From Isoetes taiwanensis (lineage: Eukaryota > Streptophyta > Lycopodiopsida > Isoetales > Isoetaceae): DNA of 64,000 bases. Position numbers and translations under genes: made by a program. Position 1 is the first letter of the stretch; every line of letters begins with the position of its first letter. Shown here in pieces: positions 55,515 through 64,000 of the stretch. Below the pieces are notes generated by a model. The model saw nothing but the letters and a program-made list of their open reading frames with translations, ran no database searches and had not been told where the DNA came from. The stretch is from the NCBI GenBank assembly GCA_021234155.1, contig JAJEKV010000103.1:620001-684000 (forward strand), in the 5' to 3' direction.

Positions 55515-58281
55515 TTCCTGATCAATCTTCTTGCCAGAAATTAGAAATGGTCTTGCCAGATTTAGGGAGCGGGATTAGAGCTTTGGGGGAAAATGAAAAC
55601 AGGCATCATGTAATTAAGAAAAGACAAAATTTTGAATAAGTAATCATGTGTATATTTGAAAAAATAACTGCCTCTCCCACTACAAATTCGGTTTATCCCA
55701 CCACACTTAGCACCCAAAATTGTGGTGCTAAAATGCACGTTTTTGTTCCACTACAACATGCTTTCACCCCAGATCCAAATGCATTATAGCAAATGTCCTA
55801 AAAAGATAGTTCCAATGGGATATTTGATACAAGCGAGAAAGAAAATACCACCCCAAGATTGCTTTCTAGGTGTCATTCTGAATCAAATTATGTTGAATTG
55901 AGCTAGATCTAGCAGGGTGGCTCGTAGGGCAAATATGAGCTTAGAATTAAATTTTGGGACCCAAAATGTACCTAGGAGCCACCTCAAAGAATGTTTTCAT
56001 TTACTAGTATGTTTTAAACTGGAAGGCAAATTTCCAGAGTTTTTCAAATTTTCTCAGCCGTGGATGCTAAAATTCAAGGATTCAACAACCTCAAATAAAA
56101 TTAGATGATGTGGCAGGCCATGTGGATAGGCTAAAATTGCAGCAATTGTTGTAGGGGAGGGGTTGGGCGAGCCTGTAATAACGAAAATTTAAAAAACTAT
56201 AAGTTAGATAATTGGTAGCAAGAGTAGTATTGATTCTTCACCACATGTATACCCCAAAACAATCCCTGCCAAAGGTTCTCGTGAATCCATCCAACCCATC
56301 ACTCAGTAGCTAGCTTTAATCCTTCTTGAATTAGCTTTTATTTATGTTTATGTTTTAATTACAAAACAACATAAATACGAACAATGTCACATTTTTTTAA
56401 AAACTGCAAAAGAAAACAAAGTCATAAACTACATTAATTTTATTTTATTTTTTATTTTAGAAAAGTAATAAACTCACTACAGCTTCTAGAACTACAGAAT
56501 GTGCCAAATATCTCTACCCATAGTACTTCTAAATTTTCCTACAAAAATAAGGCCACATTACAAAAAATTTCTCAGATTTAGATATAATATACAGTACAAA
56601 ACATATTTTAAATCATATCTTTTATACAAACATTTATTTTAAGGATTGGGGATGCCTGAAAATAGATGAACTGACCTGCAGTTGCCATATGAATCTTAAA
56701 TAAATGACATAAAGGGACCCTGCAGTTTAGGTGTTATGACAAGTGTAGAGGCCACAACAGCAAACAGAGATTTATATTCCAACATTTTGCTTTCAGTTGC
56801 AGCTCCATCCTTCTCCAAATCTACAACTAGATTTGTAAGAGTTTCGATTGACCCATCAACATATTCAGATTCTCTGCCTTCACTCTGCACCAATTCCGTT
56901 TGGGAAATTGGAATAATCCTTATAACAAATTTCTTGCTTCTATTATGCAATAATCCAAGTGAAGATTTTCCAAGGTATTTGTACGTCAAATTCAAATTGC
57001 GTCCCCATATGCAAGTTATGGGTCTTGCAGCCTCCATGTCCTGGAAAATTTTAGTTGCTTTCTTGTCCTATCAAACTCAAATTTCAAAACAATAATCAAG
57101 ATGAAGCTAACTCTGAAGAAGCGCCCAGATGGTTGTATCAAAGGACCATGGCTTACAAATTCCATCATTGAAATCATGTCGGTTGGATTTTTTTACCCTT
57201 TTACGGACGTTTTGCAATATTTAACCTAGGGTCATGGAATAGGATCTCTATTCCATGGCAACAAATATGAGCTATAACATGTGCAATTTTAAGTCATGTC
57301 CGGCCAAACCACTATCATCATAACGAATACACTATTGGGGAGCTCGCCCATGCTACATAAGTCCAAAGGCCTCAGGGCACAAGGGACAATAATGTATATT
57401 CTATTCTATTCTATTCTATTCTATTCTATTCTACTCTATTCTATTCTATTCTATTGTGTGGCAGCAAAAAATGTCACGATAAACACATTATATATGGTTG
57501 ATTGGCAGATTGCCACGAACACCTAAACTGTACCTGGATACACCCAACATGGACTTTCTAAAGTTGTCACTGTGTAAGTATTGGGGATTCTAAAGGTTTC
57601 CATTATAACACTTATAAAGTTTTTACTGTATAAGCTAACACTTTGATTGTCAGTGTCACTGTATTAATATGGAGGATTTTGAAGGTTGTCAATGTATATG
57701 TATGGATGATTTTGAAGGTTATCACTATCATCACAACAAGCACACTGTCATGGCAACGAAAAATGCCACAACAAACACATTGTATATGTTCTACCTTCCA
57801 CAGTTGGTTGGACACCAAACTGCCATGAACACATGCATAGCACCTAGATACAGCTAAGACTTCTAACGCTTTGATTTTCTAAGGCTGTCACTATATAAGT
57901 CATTGTAACACTTTGGACTTTTAATTAGTACAAGCATTATAAATACATTATATTCCCTATAAGCATGTGCCCACTTGCCTTAGTCCATAATTGCCCAGCC
58001 AAGCAGGTTTAAAAATGGTAGGTATGATTTAACCTAGACACATATTATGGTAAAGATAATGGCTTATACATTGAAATGAAGGCACATCTCTATGCTCTTA
58101 AGGGTTACAAACTAGCCATGTTCTCCAAAATAAATAGTGCATCACATGCGCTACTTAAATATGTGTGAAAGTAACTAAATGACAAGCATGAATATCATGG
58201 CGTGCAAATCAATATGGCATGCAGAATAGTAAATCAAAACTCTCACCACATTTACATTGAAGCAATGTTCTACACTATGCT
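55515..58281. other. Unassigned AT-rich DNA
   Basis: A 113-codon minus-strand frame (56696-57037) has no recognised motif. An ATTCT microsatellite lies at 57397-57455. A tandem duplication of TATGGAGGATTTTGAAGGTT-like sequence lies at about 57668-57730. Related words near 57480-57540 and 57770-57900 show a further, older duplication. Confidence 0.4.
57397..57455. repeat. (ATTCT)n microsatellite
   Basis: About eleven pentamers with one C substitution (CTACT). The same pentamer forms the tract at 43886-43910. Confidence 0.95.
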
Positions 58282-58357
58282 TTGACCTTTACTGTTCCAT
58301 ATCATCATACACCTTTGCCCGAGTGCCTTTTGTCTTATGATATGGCTTTCTGCTCAA

Positions 58358-59023
58358 TTATCCCAGTGTGCATCCCTCACAAATCCTTGGAGGTTCTTCA
58401 ATCTTTGGCAGACCATCCACAAAAGCCTTTAAAAATTGATGATTGGCATGCCCCAGCCTCTCATGCCAAGTTTGGTTCATGTTTGTGCAGGAGGCATTGA
58501 GTGCTACATAAGACTTTTGACACCAACTTAATTTGTATAAGGCACCTTCTCGTTCACCTTGAGCCAAGATGTTGTGATGCCTATACTTGATGATATACTT
58601 CTTGTCACCAAAGATGGCAGTTAATCCAGCATCATCCATTTTAGAGATGGAAATGAGATTAACTTCCAAACCTGGAACAAATAAGGTTCTTTGGATTTTT
58701 AGTTTCCCAGTTGGAAGCTCCAATGCTACTTCTCCTATCCCTTTGACAATCAGCATGCCTCTGCCTATTTTGAATTTCTTGTTGCCTTGAAGATCTTGCA
58801 GGTTGATTATCAGATCCTTATTGCCAGTCATATAGTTGCTGTCACCAGAGTCCAAGTACCAACAACCTTGGGATAGTTCTGCAACTCGTCCAAAGAACTC
58901 CACATCCTTAAGGTTGCACCATGCATATTCTCTATCCCATATAAATGTGACAAAAAGGTTCACTGCATGTCGAATCCTATATGCAAAAATCACAAGGAAA
59001 CATTTGAGGAAATAGGCCATCAC
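58358..59023 (-). pseudogene. Copia protease and GAG-pre-integrase domain
   Basis: CWYLDSGDSNYMTGNKDLI is the aspartic protease active site (DSG) in its usual Copia setting. LKIQRTLFVPGLEVNLISIS and the GAG-pre-integrase WHERLGHANHQFLKAF with ICEGCTLG follow. The last motif is the first half of the integrase zinc-binding site. The frame then ends at 58358, before the integrase core. Confidence 0.85.
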
Positions 59024-59160
59024 AGAAAAATTGAACTTGTTCTGTTCTTGTTGTTATACCACAAAGGCTCTAGCAACAGAAACCATGGAATCACTGCCAG
59101 AGCTACCATCTGAATCCGACAGTTCATTTGCTTTAGAAGCCCTATGTTCATGGGCATGAC

Positions 59161-59472
59161 TCATTTTCTTCCTAGCATCAAACCTTTCAGTCCTTTGATG
59201 TTTTCGCTTTGTCTATCTGGCTCGGGGCAGTCCTTTGCAAGATGCCCATGCTTGTTACAATTGTAACATTTTCTAGTCTCAGCCCCTTCTTGCCTTCCAA
59301 TGAGTGCCTGCCCTTCTTTGTTGCCTGTTTTTTTACTGCCATCTTGATTTGCTTCTTCCATAAGAATTTGTTGACATGCCAATTCTAGCTCCACGTTCTC
59401 TGAAAACCCAATCAAGTTCTTCACATTATTGTAAGCAATGGGTAAACCCAACAAACAAAAGTGCTCCCACAA
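59161..59472 (-). pseudogene. Copia gag zinc knuckle segment
   Basis: RKCYNCNKHGHLAKDCPEPD contains a perfect CX2CX4HX4C nucleic-acid-binding knuckle. It is out of frame with the gag part upstream, and a stop ends it after MLGRK, so the polyprotein is interrupted. Confidence 0.85.
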
Positions 59473-60000
59473 TCAAATCATTGTCTAATCCTTTTATCTT
59501 GCCTCGCAGTTGCAGAGCAGCTGCTTTAACTTTGGAGATGTATTCTTCAGCTGAGTTGCAATCCTTCAATTTCATTGTGAAATTTACAAAACAAAATAAA
59601 GATTGGCCTACCGTGAAAAGTGCTTTTTCCGATACATTGTGCTCAATTGCTCCCATGCATCCTTTTGCACTATCAGCCGCTTCTATCTGGGCAATAAGAT
59701 TATCATCCAGGTATTTCATAATTTTATTCCTGGTCTTCCAGTCTCTCTGCATCCATCTGAGCAGAGCTTGCTTCTCTGTCTCATTCCCCTTGAGACATGC
59801 ATCTGCCATGGATGGCACTCCCTTCACCACTTGAGCAGCCGTGATTGCTTGAGAGGCAGAAGTCTGAAATGTTAGACCTGGTTTTGGCTCAACCCCTGAA
59901 ACAAGATGCCATAAATCCTCTTCTGCTAGCTTCCCACAAACCTTAATAAACCAATAACATGCATTTCTATGGGTAAGCTTCTCGATCTTGCCCATCGTTG
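59426..60000 (-). pseudogene. Copia gag
   Basis: The frame starting MGKIEKLTHRNACYWF continues KVCGKLAEEDLWHLVSG, ALLRWMQRDWKTRNKIMKYL and LKDCNSAEEYISKVKAAALQ, the usual helical Copia gag (DUF4219/UBN2-type) pattern. It normally forms the virus-like particle that packages the element's RNA. A frame change near 59430 separates it from the zinc knuckle. Confidence 0.8.
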
Positions 60001-60073
60001 CTCGCAACTTCTCACCACAGGAGATCGTGCCACTCTGATAATACCATAATGGAAATACAAAAGGAATGGGCAA

Positions 60074-61083
60074 TCAACTGAGCAACCTTTCATTAAAGTG
60101 ATCATGTTTCTTATACATAGAAGGGCGGTGCCCAAATTAGCAACCAAGTGCCAGTGTATCAGTTGCCTTGATAAACTCCCCGACTTAAAGAAAAACAAAA
60201 GGAAACACAACTAACAAAACTGAATATAATCATATCTCGTTACCAAATTCCAATAATCTGAATCTGAAAATCGATGTAGACATAAATGTAGCAGCACCAT
60301 TCATAAAATCAGTCTGAGAGGTTTTTTCCGTGAAGATCTGGCAACAGCCACTCAAATCGACCTGATCCTTAGGGTTTATTAGGGTTTAGGCATGCATGGC
60401 GGCTAAACCCTATTTTGTTTTTGCATTTTGTATTAAAAAAAACCTACATAAAAGTAGTAACACCAAAATTTGGAAGGTTTATTTTATCGAGAATACCAAA
60501 ATGCCCTTGGTATTTTAAAAAATATCAAAACCGTTACTCCGACTCTGCAGTGATTGATGATATGGGATTCCTTAACAACATGCATCTAGCCGTGTTAAAT
60601 GGTCTTTCCCTTTAATATATTGTCAATCCTTAAATAAATAGACAAGAAGAATATAATATAGGATTTAGACAATCACGTTGCAAAGTTGGAACAATTTTAG
60701 AATCTCCTAACGAAATGTTCCTCGTCAAAATAATTTCATTGATATTTTAGCAGTTTCTTTAAGTATTTTTTTTCCGCTTCTTTTTTGGGTTGCCCCTAGG
60801 GGGGCAAACCCTTGTTTATGTGGGCTTTTGGCATATCCTAGGTATATGCTAGAATATCCCTAGGATATGCTGTGACTGCTCCAAACTTATGATTTGCTGT
60901 AAACTCTCGGTCACTTCTGTTGGTGGGCAGCCGCTCTCGAAACCGGCTAACCGGAGAGGTCTCTTGGGCAAGTATCTTGAGTGTGTATGCAGCTCTCATT
61001 ACGATAAATTGGCGAACTCGAAACTAGGGTTCCGATGTTTAATTTCTGCAAGTAATGTGCAACTATTCATGAATATTTGGCAG
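60074..61083. other. Presumed Copia LTR, then unassigned DNA with inverted repeat
   Basis: The left part probably contains the Copia LTR. At 60831-60842 and 60859-60870, GCATATCCTAGG and CCTAGGATATGC form a perfect 12-bp inverted repeat with a 16-base loop. No exon is recognised. Confidence 0.4.
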
Positions 61084-62876
61084 TGTTGCGAGATCTGAAA
61101 GACAAATATGGGGAAGCACAAAGAAGAGTTGACATCAAGGCCATTGTTTTTGTTGGTAACCTCTATAATTCTTAAATTCTAAGCTGCATTCTGCTTGATC
61201 CTTCAGTATATGTATATATAGATGGACGAAAGCCTTCTGTTGCTGCAATCGAAGGCCTCGCATTAGGTGGTGGGCTGGAGCTTGCAATGGTATAGCTCTC
61301 TTTCTACTGAGAACATACAGGCACAATGACGCTCATAATAAAGGAAGTGGCTGAAGCATTATGTTCTGTGCCTGTGACTCAATTGCAGTGTTGCCATGCT
61401 CGTATTGCAACTTCAAATGCTCAACTAGGTTTGCCGGAGCTACAATTAGGAATTATTCCTGGTCTTGGAGGTAAATATTGATGCCATATGACTTTTTGAG
61501 TTACGGTCTGTATGATACTTGTTAGAGTTTATACCATCTTATTGGTCCCTCTTTAAATGAAATAGGCACTCAGCGTCTTCCACGACACGTGGGCCTTGAG
61601 AAGGCAATTGAGATGTTGCTGGTAAGATGTTGGCAATGCTTATTTGCAGTAGTTAATGACTGACAGAACCAATATTGACTTCTCTTCTTTTACGTAGTAT
61701 AAAATGAGATTAAAGTGTGGCCTGTGTCCCTCGGCTAAATAAAGAGCTGATATAGGAGTTACATGATCAATTATGTAGTGTGCGTGTAGCAATTGTCCAG
61801 CATTAGTGAAGACTATTCCCATTCTCCTTCAAGAGGTAATATAGTTACAGTAGCACTATCAACCAAATAGTCTACTGTGGGGAATTCTTGGGATAGCATA
61901 CTTAAATGCTCTTCCTGAAATGCCAGTTATGCTGCCAACTATTGTCTGCAGACAACAAGATGTTTATCACCTTTCTGCCTTCTTAATATCTTCGTGGCAA
62001 TTACCAAATAATTGGTGTCAAGGTTTGTGTTGCTTACAATCAAATATTCAGTTGGGACTCTTATTCCTAATTTACCAATTGCCATATCAGTGCAGGCATG
62101 TGAAAATGCTTTTTGGATTTAAGTATTTGGGGCTTGTTGAAGCTGTTTGCTGTATTATACTACATGGAAGTGTTTGAGAGATTCTTATTTGCGATTTTTG
62201 AGCGTTTTTTATCAAATGTGGCACCCGTTACTTTGGTACTTGTTTGTGAAAATCTGGCATCTACTCTGTCTGCATTATGCTCTAGGCTATATAATGTATA
62301 TATGGTGACGTGTTTCTGATTCTATTGCGTTTGGTATTTGTCTTTTTTATAGACATCAAAGCCAATCACATCGGAAGAGGGTAGAGAATTTGGTCTGATA
62401 GACCAAATTGTTTTCCATGAGCAGCTTTTGGGTGTTGCACGTCAATGGGCATTAGATATTGTTGAGAATAGGAAGCCATGGATCATTAGCTGCATAAAAT
62501 TGATAGATTGCAGCCACTTGAGAAAGCTCGTGGAATAATACAGCAGGCGCGTATAAGGCAAAGAAAACTACTCCAAATTTGAAGCATCCGCTATGTGCAT
62601 CAACCTTTTTGCTTCTTGTTCATCGCATCTCATGAAGTTTTAACTTATGAGACATCAAAAGCTCTAATACATATGTTTCTTGCTGAAAGGTCAACATCAA
62701 AGGTAGATAAATGGAAATGGTTTGGATTGTAGTTGCTTAAACTTGAAAATCTTTTTAATAATGATTTGAGGAATCCAGGGTGTTGGTGTGATCAAAGGTT
62801 TAAAACCTAGGACTATTAAGACAGTTGGTGTTGTTGGTGGGGGTTTCACGGGTTCAAGTATAGTGGCTGCCCTCCG
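61084..62876 (+). pseudogene. Peroxisomal multifunctional beta-oxidation protein (MFP2/AIM1-like), decayed
   Basis: Exon remains in order: 61084-61155 (DLKDKYGEAQRRVDIKAIVF), 61222-61289 (KPSVAAIEGLALGGGLELAM), 61389-61470 (CCHARIATSNAQLGLPELQL, GIIPGLGG), 61566-61621 (TQRLPRHVGLEKAIEMLL), 62353-62702 (TSKPITSEEGREFGLIDQIV, ARQWALDIVENRKPWI, later ETSKALIHMFLAERS) and about 62779-62876 (KPRTIKTVGVVGGGFTGSSI). This is the enoyl-CoA hydratase domain and the start of the 3-hydroxyacyl-CoA dehydrogenase NAD-binding loop of plant MFP2, which acts in peroxisomal fatty-acid breakdown. The exon carrying the KFSGGFDI-type oxyanion-hole segment is missing between the first two pieces. The fifth piece has frameshifts and deletions. 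The dehydrogenase part after GGGFTG is absent, so the copy cannot encode the full enzyme. Confidence 0.85.
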
Positions 62877-64000
62877 CGTGCATATTTTTAGTTTTTGGAT
62901 TCTTACTTAATTTCGTGTACCTGTTATGCAGAGATTAGATGAGTTCCTGGCATTATTGAGTGTTACTGGAGGTAGCTGGTGCCCACCAATGAGGAAGCTT
63001 CCATTCAGTGTCACTTGTGTAGACGGATATGCCTCACTTCTGTATTATGCATGCATAGATCTTTCAGAGAATGCTGCTGGGGCCATATCTCCTTATTGTA
63101 TTTCATGCTTATTCACAATTACAATCTGCAACAATATGTTGGAAGGGTATTATAGAAGATCTGAGCTACACTTTGCCTTTGAGTTTGAGGGCTTGTTGCT
63201 ACAGAGTTAGTTTCACTGCATGTAATGGTTGCAATGTAAATTAGGTAATACCTATATGGAGGATATCACACAACACATCAAGTCTGAAACAAAGGTGTCT
63301 TTTCCACTGGAGACCAGTGAAACGTGTTTACACACAACCTTCGATGAAGCATGCAAAGTCAGCAGTATCTTTGATGTATTCTGCTTGATTGAGAAGTAGA
63401 ATTTATTGCTAGAGTTGGATTTTGGAATGACTGTACCGAAGTGAAGTTCTAAGGCTTTTAGACTGACTGATAGAATCCATGAGGATGAAGGAACCAGTCC
63501 TGCTGAGGATTATTACAAGTTTGTTTCCATGACACTTCACGTTAATATAGCATCCTTTCCCATGTTAATATAGCATGCTTTCCCACTTCACGTTGGGGCA
63601 TGCAAGTTTGGTCAAAAGACATAAATCATATGGAGTTTTACTCTTCTGTGTCCTCGTGACTTCACTCTATCATGTACAAATACAAACGACTAATGGAGAG
63701 AAAATGGTTTAAGCATTTACCACCTTCACTTACTAATGAAGTGTTGAGCATACTAAAGTGTATTATAGCACACCCTAGAGAAATTTCATTTCACACAGTT
63801 TATCATTGTCACTCCCATATGCCTACAAGATTTTCAGTAAAATTAAATGTTCAAGGCATGTTCAACGCCATTATTCTGGAGCTTGTTTACATTGACTTCA
63901 CAAATGAGTACTGCTTTGGAAGATGTGGAGATTATATCATCTCATTCAGTTGGAGTCAAGACCAGCCCAACCATATTGGCCCGTAGCAGACACAAAAATC
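62877..64000. other. Unassigned DNA to window end
   Basis: Plus-strand frames at 62926-63210 and 63672-63986 have no recognised motif. The remaining domains expected for MFP2 do not appear, so the gene copy is truncated rather than interrupted by a long intron within this window. Confidence 0.4.

Larger units (their letters stand above)
58282..60073 (-). mobile_element. Copia LTR-retrotransposon, 5' part only
   Basis: On the minus strand the order is gag (60000-59430), CCHC zinc knuckle (about 59275-59235), protease and GAG-pre-integrase (59023-58358), as in Ty1/Copia. The integrase core, reverse transcriptase and RNase H are absent; the similarity stops near 58358. A primer-binding-site-like TGGTATTATCAGAG (about 60048-60035), close to the initiator methionine tRNA site used by most plant Copia elements but with two extra bases, lies upstream of gag. 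The LTR should lie at about 60050-60400, but without a second copy its limits cannot be fixed. Confidence 0.82.

Noticed and set aside
56696-57037. 113-codon minus-strand frame
   Set aside because: Natural-looking composition but no motif, splice support or neighbour evidence; left as unassigned.

Overview
The window looks like nuclear DNA from a land plant that probably does not make seeds (a fern, lycophyte or bryophyte). A complete NAC transcription factor of the VND/NST/SMB type points to a land plant. A spliced gene whose conserved core resembles intraflagellar transport protein 43 (IFT43) points to a lineage that still builds sperm flagella; flowering plants and conifers have lost this machinery. 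The DNA is AT-rich and gene-poor, full of decayed retroelements and local tandem duplications. I see no bacterial, organellar, rRNA, tRNA or CRISPR features.

Layout. 0-0.7 kb: degenerate ATAAATGC repeat array. 2.1-5.1 kb: 5'-truncated, broken LINE (minus). 6.3-6.6 kb: 143-bp tandem duplication. 7.3-10.9 kb: scrambled remains of a leucine-rich-repeat (LRR) receptor-like gene, with exact 98-bp direct repeats on either side. 12.1-14.2 kb: well-preserved 2.0-kb retroelement with target-site duplication and poly(A) tail that carries only a LINE-type ORF1. 16.3-17.0 kb: second LRR fragment (minus). 18.4-20.2 kb: another LINE remnant whose C-terminal part is tandemly duplicated. 22.4-27.3 kb: IFT43-like gene (minus, at least eight exons), with a likely tRNA-derived SINE in one intron and duplicated upstream DNA at 29.6-30.0 kb. 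31.9-33.1 kb: intact NAC gene (plus). 34.0-35.2 kb: weak two-exon candidate. 35.2-36.0 kb: FCP1/NIF-phosphatase-like fragment (minus), probably dead. 38.0-39.9 kb: older relative of the 12-kb element that still has the start of ORF2. 43.3-44.6 kb: LINE 3' end sharing the same 3' tail. 47.2-48.8 kb, 49.0-50.8 kb and 51.0-55.5 kb: unrecognised, partly spliced coding sequence associated with ACCACA-rich repeats. 58.3-60.1 kb: 5' part of a Copia gag-pol (minus). 61.1-62.9 kb: decayed peroxisomal multifunctional beta-oxidation protein gene (plus).

These genes do not form a pathway or cluster; each is independent. The NAC gene is the only gene that looks intact from end to end, and the IFT43-like gene is plausibly functional. 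The best candidates for something new are the ORF1-only LINE derivative family (three related sequences in one window, with a conserved 5' hairpin and shared 3' tail), the IFT43 gene with a GC-AG intron, and the unassigned spliced gene next to palindromic ACCACA repeats.
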